Below are positions 1-7,478 of a stretch of 64,000 nucleotides of DNA, in pieces. The stretch is from positions 496,001-560,000 of the forward strand of contig NZ_CP042823.1 in the NCBI RefSeq assembly GCF_008000895.1, given 5' to 3'. Made by a program: the position numbers and the translations under genes. The DNA comes from Methylobacterium sp. WL1. GTDB taxonomy: Bacteria > Pseudomonadota > Alphaproteobacteria > Rhizobiales > Beijerinckiaceae. Within the stretch, counting starts at the first letter, position 1. Each line of letters starts with the position of its first letter. Under the pieces are notes generated by a model, which worked only from the letters and a program-made list of their open reading frames with translations, searched no databases and was not told the origin of the DNA.

Positions 1-1309
1 CCTCGGCGGCGACCACCGCGAAGCCGCGTCCCGCCTCGCCGGCGCGGGCCGCCTCGATGGTGGCGTTGAGCGCCAGCAGGTTGGTCTGGCTGGCGATCGA
101 CGCGATCAGCCCGACCACGTCGCCGATCCGCGCGACGGCACCGCTCAGGTCCTGCATCAGCGCACCGGTCTGGTCGGCCTCACCCACCGCGCGCTGGGCC
201 AGATCGGCCGACCCTTCGACCTGCCGGCCGATCTCGGAGATCGAGACGCCGAGTTCCTCGGTGGCCGCAGCCACGGTGTTGACGTTGGCGGCAGCCTCCT
301 CGGCCGCGGACGCCACATGGGTGGTCTGGCCGGCAGTCCGGGTTGCGGTGGAGGTCATGGTCTGCGCGGTGGCCTGAAGCTCCGTGGCCGAGGACGAGAC
401 CTGGCCGACGATACTGCCGACCGCCTCCTCGAAATGGTCGGCCAGATCGACCATCGCGCGCCGCCGCTCCGCGGCCGTGGCTGCGTCCGCCGTCCGCTTG
501 AACTCGGCCTCCGCGGCGGCCTTCTGCACGACCATGGCCTTGATAGCCTCGACGGCCCGTCCGACCGTACCGATCTCGTCACCCCGGCGGGCTTCCACGA
601 TCTCCGCCTCGATCTCGCCCTTCGCCATGCGCTGGAGCACCGCGACCAGGCGACCGAGGGGCCGCGTGATGCCGATCGTCGAGACCAGCAGGGAGCAGAG
701 GATGCCGACCAGCATGCCGAGCGCGCCGAAGCCGATCAGGTTCCAGCGCGTGGCGTTGGTCTCGTCGGTAAGGTCGCGGGAGCGCTTGCGCATGTAGTCC
801 TCGATCGCGTCGCCGAGCTTGGTCCCTTCGACCCCGAGGGACACGAAGATCGGCTCGCTCTTCTCGTGGGCCTGCTTCAGCGCGGCGCTGACCTCGCCCG
901 AGATGGCGAGGCGCCGCGCCTCCGACGCCTCGGCCACGAACCGCGCGGTGCGATCACGCTGGGCCTGGATCAAGTCGTCGAAGGCCGGCACCTGCTGCGC
1001 GAGAACGGACAAGGTCTTGTCGGCCTGCCCGATGATGCTCTCGAACTGCGTGCCCGCCTGGCGGATCTGCTCGGGATCGGTCTCGGCGATCGTCCGGTAC
1101 AGGAGGTAGTTCATAGTGTTGTGCAGGCGATTGGTCCGCCGCACGTTCGACACCGCCTTCGCCTCCCGGGCAATCAGGCTCGTGTAGACCTCATCGATCA
1201 TCGTCATCCGGGACTCTGCGAACCAGATGCAGCCGCCCACGATCACCGCGATGATCAGATTGATTGCGACCAGCTTGGTGGCGATGTTCGTGCGGCTGAG
1301 AAGGTTCAT
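1..1309 (-). CDS. Methyl-accepting chemotaxis protein (5' part; 3' end outside window)
   Basis: Membrane chemoreceptor that passes ligand signals to CheA/CheW. The first 436 codons lie in the window. They show a first membrane segment at about residues 10-23, a helical periplasmic region, a second membrane segment at about 185-210 (ending [14 protein letters not shown]), a HAMP domain directly after it, and the start of the cytoplasmic signalling domain. The highly conserved hairpin tip begins [18 protein letters not shown], and the reading frame is still open at base 1. The ATG at 1309 gives [13 protein letters not shown], a normal receptor N-terminus. The ligand cannot be told from sequence. 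The kinase-contact tip and any C-terminal methylation sites are beyond the edge. Confidence 0.93.
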   Translation of the reverse strand, partial: MNLLSRTNIATKLVAINLIIAVIVGGCIWFAESRMTMIDEVYTSLIAREAKAVSNVRRTNRLHNTMNYLLYRTIAETDPEQIRQAGTQFESIIGQADKTLSVLAQQVPAFDDLIQAQRDRTARFVAEASEARRLAISGEVSAALKQAHEKSEPIFVSLGVEGTKLGDAIEDYMRKRSRDLTDETNATRWNLIGFGALGMLVGILCSLLVSTIGITRPLGRLVAVLQRMAKGEIEAEIVEARRGDEIGTVGRAVEAIKAMVVQKAAAEAEFKRTADAATAAERRRAMVDLADHFEEAVGSIVGQVSSSATELQATAQTMTSTATRTAGQTTHVASAAEEAAANVNTVAAATEELGVSISEIGRQVEGSADLAQRAVGEADQTGALMQDLSGAVARIGDVVGLIASIASQTNLLALNATIEAARAGEAGRGFAVVAAE

Positions 1310-1687
1310 GCGAATCCCCGGAAAACCGTGGGACACGAGAGATATGACGAAACCTTGCGTCAAGATCTCCGATAGAGATCTGAAGCGACGCTCATAACAA
1401 TTGCACAGATCGTATTCGATTAAACATTAAACCACAAAGCGGGTTATGGAATATAGATATTGAATCTATGCGGGGCATCAAGCCAGAAAGATGCCGCCAG
1501 TATTATCATCAAACGATTTACCGTGCCGACATCCAGCACGTTACAATCTGTCGATCGGCGTAGGATACGCTTGGACGAGCCGACGGCTCTGACACCGACG
1601 CGGGCCGGCCAGACCGAGGGATGCCAAAGAAAACGCCGGCGGCTCGCGGCCGTCGGCGCTGGTCGTGGCGTGAACGTCGGCGTGAGA
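1310..1687. other. Intergenic region, chemoreceptor promoter side and nfu terminator side
   Basis: No convincing gene. The stretch is clearly more AT-rich than its surroundings between 1385 and 1520, as expected for the promoter of the leftward chemoreceptor gene. It contains a perfect 7-bp inverted repeat (agatctc / gagatct, 5-base spacer) at 1363-1381, about 55 bases before the chemoreceptor start, which could be a regulator site. The right part holds the terminator described separately. Long open frames here overlap the nfu gene antisense and look spurious. Confidence 0.5.
1625..1658 (-). terminator. Intrinsic terminator after the Nfu gene
   Basis: On the minus strand a 10-bp GC stem (arms 1634-1643 and 1649-1658, one G-U pair, 5-base loop) is followed directly by the T-rich run ttttctttg. 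It lies 30 bases past the stop of the Nfu gene, so it is a good Rho-independent terminator for that gene. Confidence 0.75.
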
Positions 1688-2254
1688 TCAGATCGCCTGG
1701 ACCTCGCGGATCTCCGGCAGGAAGTGCCGGAACAGGTTCTGCACGCCGTGGCGCAGGGTGGCGGTGGAGGAGGGGCAGCCCGAGCAGGCGCCCTTCATCT
1801 CCAGGTAGACGACACCCTCCTTGTAGCCGCGGAAGGTGATGTCGCCGCCGTCGCCGGCCACCGCCGGGCGGACACGCGTCTCGAGCAAATCCTTGATCGT
1901 CACGACCGTATCATGGTCGGCGGCGTCGTAGAACTCTTCCTCGCCGTCCTGGTTGTCGAGGCCGCCTTCGGCCATCACGGGGACGCCGGACTGGAAGTGC
2001 TCCATGATCGCGCCGAGCACGGCGGGCTTCACCTGGGCCCATTCCGAGCCGTCCTCCGCCTTGGTGACGGAGACGAAGTCGTGGCCGAAGTAGACGCCCG
2101 CGACGCCGGGAACGTCGAACAGCGCGGAGGCGAGGGGCGAACGGCCGGCGGTCTCGGCGTCCCGGGCCTCGAACGTGGATTCGGGCAGGACGACGCGGCC
2201 GGGGAGGAACTTGAGGGTCGCCGGGTTCGGCGTGGCTTCGGTCTGGATGAACAT
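1688..2254 (-). CDS. NifU family Fe-S scaffold/carrier protein (Nfu_N + NifU C-terminal)
   Basis: Carries and delivers iron-sulfur clusters to target enzymes. The 188-residue protein has an Nfu N-terminal domain (about residues 2-88, starting MFIQTEATPNPATLKFLPGR, the family hallmark) and a NifU C-terminal domain (about 115-185) with the cluster-binding pair C157-x2-C160 in GACSGCPSS. This is the architecture of mitochondrial NFU1 and its alphaproteobacterial relatives. An in-frame start further upstream (2302) exists, but MFIQTEATPNPA is the conserved beginning, so I use 2254. The gene is monocistronic with its own terminator. It is likely a functional partner of the SUF operon at 43-50 kb, which has no A-type or Nfu carrier of its own in this window. 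Confidence 0.93.
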   Translation of the reverse strand: MFIQTEATPNPATLKFLPGRVVLPESTFEARDAETAGRSPLASALFDVPGVAGVYFGHDFVSVTKAEDGSEWAQVKPAVLGAIMEHFQSGVPVMAEGGLDNQDGEEEFYDAADHDTVVTIKDLLETRVRPAVAGDGGDITFRGYKEGVVYLEMKGACSGCPSSTATLRHGVQNLFRHFLPEIREVQAI

Positions 2255-2412
2255 TGTCGGCGAACTCCGCTGCGCCGGTTCAAGGCCGGCCGGGACAGGC
2301 ACCGTGAGGCACCGCCTCCCATGTGGACCGGCGGGTGGATTTTCTCAACCGGGCCTGGGCGCCTGGAGAGTGGACATTCGCGCGACGCCCCTCCAGGACA
2401 GGCGCGAACGGG

Positions 2413-2883
2413 ATGCTGACGGAGCCGGCGGTGGATGTAACGGGGGATGCGATGCTCGCGCAGGAGTTGCTGAACGACCTGCGTGCGGCGCAGGCCAAGC
2501 TGGAGGCCGCGCGCGAGGATGCAGCCTCGCTTAAGGTTCTGCTCGCCCTGCGGACGCACCAGCACGACCTGGCCTGGCAGGAGGCGCAACGCCTCGCGGC
2601 CGAGCTTGAGAACGCCCGCACCCGGTCGAGCGACCTTGAGACCGAGCGCGCCGAGGGTCAGGCCGGCGCAGCCTCCGCGGCCGAGGCGGACGAGCGCACC
2701 GAGGCCGTCCGCACGGTGCTGGGCGCCGTGCTCGACAGCATCGGCAGCCGTGCCCTCGACCGACGCCGCTTCCAGGAGATCATCGCGCGGGCCGGGCGCG
2801 AGGCGCCGACCGACGGCCCCGGGGCGGCCCGGCACGCCGTGCTGCTGACCGAGGCGCGGCGGGTTCTGGGCATCCCAGGCTAG
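2413..2883 (+). CDS. Hypothetical coiled-coil protein
   Basis: Unrecognised protein of about 156 residues, divergent from the Nfu gene. Roughly residues 15-90 (from LAQELLNDLRAAQAKLEAA onward) form an uninterrupted Ala/Glu/Arg-rich helix with a heptad-like pattern, so a coiled coil is likely. The C-terminal 65 residues look globular, with a segment DRRRFQEIIARAG. There is no signal peptide or membrane segment. The start is uncertain: ATG 2413 and ATG 2452 (preceded by a G-rich stretch) are both possible. GC-rich third positions support coding. Confidence 0.6.
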   Translation: MLTEPAVDVTGDAMLAQELLNDLRAAQAKLEAAREDAASLKVLLALRTHQHDLAWQEAQRLAAELENARTRSSDLETERAEGQAGAASAAEADERTEAVRTVLGAVLDSIGSRALDRRRFQEIIARAGREAPTDGPGAARHAVLLTEARRVLGIPG

Positions 2884-2998
2884 CGCGCGCCGCGGAAGGG
2901 GTCACCGGTTCGGAGCAAGCGCCGCCGCGAGCCGATCGTCGTCGCCGAGTTCGCGGTCGAAAACGGATCTCGGGCAGCCGATCGCCCGCCCGGCAGGG

Positions 2999-3014
2999 TT
3001 AACCGCGCTTTAAC
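2999..3014. promoter_or_regulatory. CtrA-like binding site (TTAA-N7-TTAAC)
   Basis: The bases ttaaccgcgctttaac match the full CtrA consensus TTAA-N7-TTAAC exactly, in a region otherwise very GC-rich. It is 47 bases before the start of the DUF2934 gene at 3061. CtrA is the alphaproteobacterial cell-cycle/motility response regulator. Function here is inference from the motif only. Confidence 0.45.
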
Positions 3015-3060
3015 CACACGCTCGCATCGTCGATCCCGGGACGGACAGGAGATCGAACGC

Positions 3061-3177
3061 ATGCAGATCAGCGAGCAGCACGTGCGCGAATGCGCCTATT
3101 ACATCTGGGAGAGGGAAGGCCGGATTCACGGTCATGCCGTCGCCCATTGGATGCGCGCCGAAGGCCGCGTCCGCTAA
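3061..3177 (+). CDS. DUF2934 domain protein, 5' reading frame (probably frameshifted)
   Basis: This frame encodes 38 residues that contain most of a DUF2934 domain: MQISEQHVRECAYYIWEREG followed by a HAVAHWMRAEG segment, matching the family pattern of R-x-RAY-x-LWE-x-G...HW-x-RAE. DUF2934 proteins of alphaproteobacteria usually continue into a Lys/Ala-rich tail. Here the frame stops at a TAA just after the domain, while the expected Lys/Ala/Pro-rich tail runs on in the +2 frame (3134-3361). A CtrA-like site lies upstream. Either the gene has suffered a one-base change, or the protein is genuinely short, or the ribosome shifts frame. The molecular function of DUF2934 is not known to me. Confidence 0.6.
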   Translation: MQISEQHVRECAYYIWEREGRIHGHAVAHWMRAEGRVR

Positions 3178-3361
3178 ACCTGCCGCCGCCAAGGCCGCCG
3201 CTCCGAAGGCTCCGGCGAAGGCCGCCGCCAAGACCGCGACGCCCAAGGTCGCCCTGGCCAAGCCGGTCGCCGCGAAGACCGCCAAGGCTTCGAAGGCTGC
3301 CGTGACCGCCGGCCTCGCCGCGAAGGCCAAGCCGGCCCGCGCTCCGGCCTCGATGCACTGA
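3134..3361 (+). pseudogene. Lys/Ala-rich tail of the DUF2934 gene in a shifted frame
   Basis: An open frame rich in Ala, Lys and Pro (SAKPAAAKAAAPKAPAKAA and similar) overlaps the end of the DUF2934 frame and extends 184 bases past its stop. Such a basic, histone-H1-like tail is the normal continuation of DUF2934 proteins, so this is best read as the second half of one gene broken by a frameshift (or a sequencing error). An independent 75-residue basic protein starting at ATG 3134 is the alternative, but its first dozen residues would then be DUF2934 coding sequence read out of frame. A strong hairpin follows at 3427-3460. Confidence 0.5.
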
Positions 3362-3426
3362 GCCGACGGCGCGTTGCGGCGCCATCGAACCACGTGTCGC
3401 ACACCACCCGTGCGCTCCGGCTTTTC

Positions 3427-3460
3427 AGGAGCCCGCCCCTCCACCGAGGGGCGGGCTCCT
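3427..3460 (+). terminator. Long perfect hairpin after the DUF2934 region
   Basis: A perfect 15-bp inverted repeat (arms aggagcccgcccctc and its complement, 4-base loop) lies 66 bases past the end of the Lys/Ala-rich frame. The following bases gccgtttccg contain only a short T run, so it is a plausible but not classical terminator. Confidence 0.6.
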
Positions 3461-3545
3461 GCCGTTTCCGCCCTCCGGAACAGGCCGGCTCCGGCATCGT
3501 TGTCCGGCCTGACGCATACGCCGTGCGCCATAACGAGGGGCCGCG

Positions 3546-4211
3546 ATGCGCGCCGTGATCTTCGATATCGACGGGACCCTGCTCGACAGCGTCGACCTGC
3601 ATGCCCGCGCCTGGGTCGAGGCGTTCGCCCATTTCGGCGTCGAGACCGACGAGGCGAAGGTTCGCAGTCAGATCGGCAAGGGCGGCGACGAGCTCATGCC
3701 GGAATTCCTGCCGGCCGAGCGGATCGCGCGCGAGGGCGAGGAGATTGAGGGCTTCCGGTCGGATCTCTTCAAGAAAAAGTATCTTCCGGAGGTCCGGCCG
3801 TTTCCGGCAGTCCGGCCGCTGTTCGAGCGGCTTCGTGAGGCCGGTCTGAAGATCGCGCTGGCCTCTTCGGGCAAGGGGCCCGAAGTCGAGCGCTATCAGG
3901 AGATCCTCGGCATCGCCGACCTCGTCGACGTCGCCACCAGCTCCGACGACGCGGATCGCTCGAAGCCGCATCCCGATATCTTCGAGGCCGCGGTGAAGAA
4001 GCTCGACGGTCTCGGCAAAGACGAGATGATCGTGATCGGCGACACACCCTATGACGCGGAGGCGGCGTCGAAGGCCGGCCTACGCACCGTAGGCCTGCTG
4101 TGCGGTGGTTTTCCGGAGGCCGACCTGTCGGCTGCGGGCTGTATCGCGATCTATCGCGACCCGCAGGATCTCCTCGACGGTTTCGATTCCTCCCCGCTCG
4201 CGATGGGATGA
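3546..4211 (+). CDS. HAD family hydrolase (phosphoglycolate phosphatase-like)
   Basis: Cytosolic phosphatase of the haloacid dehalogenase superfamily, 221 residues. Motif I is FDIDGTLLD with nucleophile D7 and acid D9. The cap domain follows at about 15-85, a motif II Ser/Thr (ALASSG) at about 105-110, and motif III/IV at the end (SKPHPDIF, then VIGDTPYDAEAA). The C1-type cap and the GDTPYDAEAA ending fit the phosphoglycolate phosphatase / beta-phosphoglucomutase group. The substrate cannot be assigned. The ATG at 3546 follows the purine-rich stretch cgaggggccgcg, a usable ribosome site. It stands alone with no clear operon partners. Confidence 0.9.
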   Translation: MRAVIFDIDGTLLDSVDLHARAWVEAFAHFGVETDEAKVRSQIGKGGDELMPEFLPAERIAREGEEIEGFRSDLFKKKYLPEVRPFPAVRPLFERLREAGLKIALASSGKGPEVERYQEILGIADLVDVATSSDDADRSKPHPDIFEAAVKKLDGLGKDEMIVIGDTPYDAEAASKAGLRTVGLLCGGFPEADLSAAGCIAIYRDPQDLLDGFDSSPLAMG

Positions 4212-4401
4212 ACCGCGACGGAAGCAAGGGAAATCGTCGGGGCGGCCCAAGCCCTCCACGGTTTCCCGCATCCGGTGTTGCAGTGCAGTAACGGAGCGTG
4301 ATGCCGGCTACGTAAAAGTGCGAATGGGGCTGGCGCGGTGGGGCGGGAAGGCGTAGCCACCCGGCCGCCATCTGGAACGTCTCCACGCACGAGCCCCGCG
4401 C

Positions 4402-4608
4402 ATGCCCCAGACTCACCAGTCAAGCCCCGCACCGCGCTTCGTGCCGGTGGCCAAGCCCCTGCCGGAGCAGATCGCCGAGGCGATCGCCTGTCGGTCGACC
4501 CCGCTCAGCCATCTGCTGCGCCTGATGTCGGCACTCAACGCGGAAGGCGGCGACGAAGCCCTGCGTCATGAACTCCGGGCGCGGATCGGAGCACCGCTCG
4601 ACGCCTGA
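4402..4608 (+). CDS. Small hypothetical protein
   Basis: A 68-residue open frame with a Pro-rich start and then a helical stretch (EQIAEAIACRSTPLSHLLRL, then a LNAEGG segment). It is not recognised and has no signal or membrane segment. The helical core and Leu/Ala content look like a genuine small soluble protein, but no clear ribosome site precedes the ATG. It faces the secreted protein gene at 4633 tail to tail. Confidence 0.45.
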   Translation: MPQTHQSSPAPRFVPVAKPLPEQIAEAIACRSTPLSHLLRLMSALNAEGGDEALRHELRARIGAPLDA

Positions 4609-4632
4609 ACCCGGCGCGTCCCCGGCGGCGCG

Positions 4633-4905
4633 TCAGCGCCGCCTGTGATGATGCTTGCGTTTGCCCGTGCGCTTCGGCGGCTGGACGGCAGCCTGGGTCG
4701 TGCGGGCCATGCAGGCAAAGTAGATCTGCCGGCCGATATCCTCCAACTCCAGTCCCTGGGGATTGGGTGCGGAGAAAACCTTCGCACGCGCCTCGTTGCG
4801 GCAGGCCGCGTCTTCCGGGCTGCGGATCGGCGGCTCGGCCCGGGCTGCCTCACCACCGAGGATCGTCGTCAGAACCACAGCCGAAACCCATACGGGAATC
4901 CGCAT
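4633..4905 (-). CDS. Small secreted hypothetical protein with basic His/Arg tail
   Basis: A 90-residue protein starting MRIPVWVSAVVLTTILGGEA with a clear Sec signal peptide (cleavage probably after ARA at about residue 21). The mature part has two Cys residues, which may form a disulfide in the periplasm, and ends in a strongly basic tail (KRTGKRKHHHRRR). An in-frame ATG at 4926 would add seven residues before the signal peptide and is less likely. No family is recognised. The basic tail could bind nucleic acid, polyanions or metal; this is speculation from composition. Confidence 0.6.
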   Translation of the reverse strand: MRIPVWVSAVVLTTILGGEAARAEPPIRSPEDAACRNEARAKVFSAPNPQGLELEDIGRQIYFACMARTTQAAVQPPKRTGKRKHHHRRR

Positions 4906-5068
4906 CCTGGCTTGAATACTCAACATACCGGAGCGTGTTCCTCGCTGGACAGAAACGCCGAGATAGTGCGGATCGTCCTCCCGTGAAGCTTCGTCAGACT
5001 GCTGGTTCCGGCGAGATGGCCGTCAGGCAGCACCGCCTGTGCGTCGGGCGCAGTCTGCGCCCGACGTG

Positions 5069-5350
5069 TCAGGGCACGACCCACAGGCAGCGGCTGGATC
5101 CCGTAATCGTCATGCACTCGTAGGGTGCGCCACCGATCAGCGCCCGCTGCTCCACAGGGCCGATTTCCCCGCGTGGGATCCGGCGGCATCCCGGCTCCGG
5201 CGCCTCACGGGCCGGCCCGCTGGCAGCATCGATCCGGCGTGTGGCGATCAGCGTATCGCAGGCCGTGACCGTGGATGGATCCTGCGCGGCGGCATAATCC
5301 GATCCCAAGAGGACGAACGGCAGCGCCGCCAACAGGGTTCGAGACCGCAT
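5069..5350 (-). CDS. Small secreted hypothetical protein
   Basis: A 93-residue protein with an N-terminal signal peptide (MRSRTLLAALPFVLLGSDYA, cleavage likely after AAA/AQ near residue 23). The mature part carries four Cys (in TACDTL, PGCRR, YECMT and SRCLW), which suggests two disulfides in the periplasm. It resembles other short Cys-containing secreted proteins of Methylobacteriaceae, but I cannot name a family. It lies in the same direction as the secreted protein at 4633, with 160 bases between. Confidence 0.6.
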   Translation of the reverse strand: MRSRTLLAALPFVLLGSDYAAAQDPSTVTACDTLIATRRIDAASGPAREAPEPGCRRIPRGEIGPVEQRALIGGAPYECMTITGSSRCLWVVP

Positions 5351-5657
5351 CGCTTCCTCGCCATTCGCGTCATGCTCAGGGGCATCCGGTCATCTCGCGC
5401 ACGCGCGTGACGACGGCGGCTTTCAACACGGATCGGCGCGTGAAGGTTGCCGGGCATCCGACCGACGCCGGCCGTACCAGCGATCGCGCCACCGGGCCGA
5501 CGGCTGAACCGACGCCCGGTCGGGCTCCGCGCGCGTTGCGCAGCCGGGGCGAGCGGTCCGGCAGATCTCATTCCCGGATACGGCAACGCCGCCCGCCTGG
5601 GGGCGGACGGCGTTCGAGCGCTTTAATACGGGTGCGTGCCGCGCTCGGCGACGCGGG
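5351..5657. other. Gene-free stretch with a hairpin
   Basis: Open frames here are shadows with poor composition. The only structure seen is an imperfect 13-bp inverted repeat at 5585-5614 (one mismatch, 4-base loop), 44 bases past the stop of the DUF6481 gene. It may end that transcript although no T run follows on the minus strand. Confidence 0.4.
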
Positions 5658-6032
5658 TCAGCGCTTGGCTTTGGCCTTGCGGGCGGCGTAGCGGGCGTCG
5701 CGCTGCGCCTTCTTCAATGCGAGTTCGGCAGACTTGCGCTCTTGCGCGGCAGCGAGTTCGGCGGCTTCGCGGGCGAGCCGGGCAGAGAGCTCGGCCTCCT
5801 CGCGCAGACGCTTCTCTTCGGCAGCCTTCCGCTCGGCGGCGATCCGGGCGGTCTCGCGCTCGCGCGCGCGCTCCTCACGAGCCTGGGCGATCTCGGCCCG
5901 GGCCTTCGCCTTGGCGATGACCTCGGGGTCGTCGGCCGGCGGACGGGCCTTGAACTTGGCCAGCAGTGCGGCCTTGGCGCTCTGCGAATGCTGGCGACGG
6001 TCGTCGAAATTCCGGTAGTCGAATGCGCTCAT
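5658..6032 (-). CDS. DUF6481 family protein (charged helical protein)
   Basis: A 124-residue protein starting MSAFDYRNFDDRRQHSQSAK, then a conserved KAALLAKFKARP block, then about 80 residues of Ala/Glu/Arg/Lys-rich helix and a basic end (KAKAKR). The start block matches the DUF6481 family found in many Rhizobiales. The function is unknown; the composition suggests a long single helix or coiled coil. I use ATG 6032 because the conserved N-terminus begins there; a longer frame upstream reads through the promoter region. Confidence 0.8.
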   Translation of the reverse strand: MSAFDYRNFDDRRQHSQSAKAALLAKFKARPPADDPEVIAKAKARAEIAQAREERARERETARIAAERKAAEEKRLREEAELSARLAREAAELAAAQERKSAELALKKAQRDARYAARKAKAKR

Positions 6033-6643
6033 CTGACCTTTCTCGGTTGGGTACGTCACGCGTTTCGCGGGGACGACCGGCTGAACCGGCCACGTACTGA
6101 GACTACGGGTTCCAGAACCGTCCCCGGGCCCCGGAACCGCACCGATCCATCGGCGCTGCCGATGGTCCGACCCGAGCGCTCGGCTCACGCAGGAGCGCTC
6201 GGGTCGGACCATGTCTGAAAAAGCGGGACAGCCCTTAGACCGTGCTCCCCCGAGGACGCAATCGCGTCTACGTGCTGAGGTCGCCGGCTAGACGACAATC
6301 CAAGTGAACTTAGTAAAAGTTTGTCCGGGCGATGCCCAAAAGCCTCAAACCGACCCAACGATCGCGAGCGGAGTTTCGTCGGTCGCCGGGTGGGACGAGC
6401 CAGAGGCTCAATCTAATGCGAACGAGGTAGGTCGCGCCCGCCGATCCGGCAAGACCGGGGGCCCGGCACGATTGCCGCAGACCGGCGGGGCAGCGCCTCC
6501 CGTCTCCCGGAAGGCGGGGCCTACCGCGACTCGCCACAGGCTTCCCCGTGGCGCATCCTGGGTTTTGGCCCGCTCGGATGGTGGCGTCCGGCGGCGCCGC
6601 GTCCGGGGACGGACACGCGGACGCGTGGGCACGAGGAGTCGCG
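6033..6643. other. Intergenic region between DUF6481 gene and allA
   Basis: No credible gene in 611 bases. The left third contains the 19-bp perfect inverted repeat listed separately. The section 6290-6380 is less GC-rich and may hold the promoter for the rightward ureidoglycolate lyase gene. Open frames through it are Arg/Pro-rich shadows. Confidence 0.45.
6162..6212. repeat. Perfect 19-bp inverted repeat, 13-base spacer
   Basis: Arms atggtccgacccgagcgct (6162-6180) and its exact complement (6194-6212). It would form a very stable hairpin in RNA or a cruciform in DNA. It lies 130 bases upstream of the DUF6481 gene and over 430 bases before allA, so it is not in a usual terminator position for any gene seen. 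It may be an extragenic palindromic element, the end of an unannotated transcript, or a regulator site. Confidence 0.7.
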
Positions 6644-7114
6644 ATGCGTACCCTGATCCTGTCCGACATCACGGCCGGGGCGTTCGCGCCCTACGGCGAG
6701 ATCCTGGATGACCCCGCCACCCCGCCCCGGCAGGACCAGGCCGGGCAGATGCAGAACACCCGGCAAGCGGCGCGCGCCAACCTCGCGCTGGTGCGGAGCG
6801 AGCCGATATCCGGCCTGATGCCGCTGCGTCGCCTCGAGCGGCATCTGCATTCCAACCAGGCCTTCCTGCCGCTCTCGGTGGACTCCTACGCCGTCATCGT
6901 GGCCCCCGATCGCGACGGCCGCCCCGACGAATCCGGGATCCTCGGCTTCCGTGTGCCGGGCCATGTCGGGATCAATTACCGCGCGGGAACCTGGCACGCA
7001 CACATGATGACACTCGACGAGCCCGGCCGTTTCGCCATGCTGGTCCACGAGGACGGTACCGAAGCCGATTGCAGCTTCGCCACGATCGCGCCCATGACGA
7101 TCTCGCTTCGCTAA
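6644..7114 (+). CDS. allA: Ureidoglycolate lyase (AllA family)
   Basis: Cleaves ureidoglycolate to glyoxylate and urea, the last carbon-releasing step of allantoin (purine) breakdown. The 156-residue length is normal for AllA. Family features include the opening FAPYGEIL, a central FLPLS...YAVIVAP strand block and the metal-site region YRAGTWHAHMM. The start at 6644 follows aggagtcgcg, a good ribosome site; the longer in-frame start at 6548 lacks conservation. It is the first gene of a rightward set that continues with AtzG/E/HpxZ-like genes and an ABC importer, which supports a role in ureide catabolism. Confidence 0.88.
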   Translation: MRTLILSDITAGAFAPYGEILDDPATPPRQDQAGQMQNTRQAARANLALVRSEPISGLMPLRRLERHLHSNQAFLPLSVDSYAVIVAPDRDGRPDESGILGFRVPGHVGINYRAGTWHAHMMTLDEPGRFAMLVHEDGTEADCSFATIAPMTISLR

Positions 7115-7283
7115 CCTGCCCAGAAATTATGCACCGATCGTCGAGTCCTGGAACCACTCCGGGGTAACGACGACAGATGCCCGATAATTGTGCATCGCGC
7201 GCAGATCGGGGCTTGGCCGGCGACCCGGCACGATGCCTGCACCGCCGGGAAGCCGGCGCCTGAATACCGGTGTGAGGAACGCG

Positions 7284-7478
7284 ATGCCTGAGACACTCCC
7301 TCCGTTCGACCCGGACACATACGCTGTGGTGGCTGCGCCGCTTCTCGGCCTCGCGATCGATCCGGCCTGGGTGCTGCCGATCACGTTGAACCTGCGCGTC
7401 CTGGCCTCCGCCGCCGAACTGGTGGCGGGCTTTCCGCTCCCCGACGAGGTTGAGGCTGCGCCGAGGTTCGAGGCATGA
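7284..7478 (+). CDS. AtzG/HpxX-like small subunit (DUF4089)
   Basis: A 64-residue helical protein that in known systems binds and stabilises an AtzE-type amidase, much as GatC does for GatA. Recognised by the DUF4089 pattern: an acidic start (PPFDPDTY), then [20 protein letters not shown] and ending in [20 protein letters not shown]. The stop overlaps the start of the amidase gene by four bases (ATGA), the normal arrangement for this subunit pair. Starting at ATG 7284 gives the family length; upstream in-frame residues are non-conserved. Confidence 0.88.
   Translation: MPETLPPFDPDTYAVVAAPLLGLAIDPAWVLPITLNLRVLASAAELVAGFPLPDEVEAAPRFEA

Noticed and set aside
317..1375. A 352-residue plus-strand open frame
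   Set aside because: It is antisense to the chemoreceptor gene, rich in Arg/Gly/His, and has no domain; the minus strand encodes the clear signalling-domain motif.
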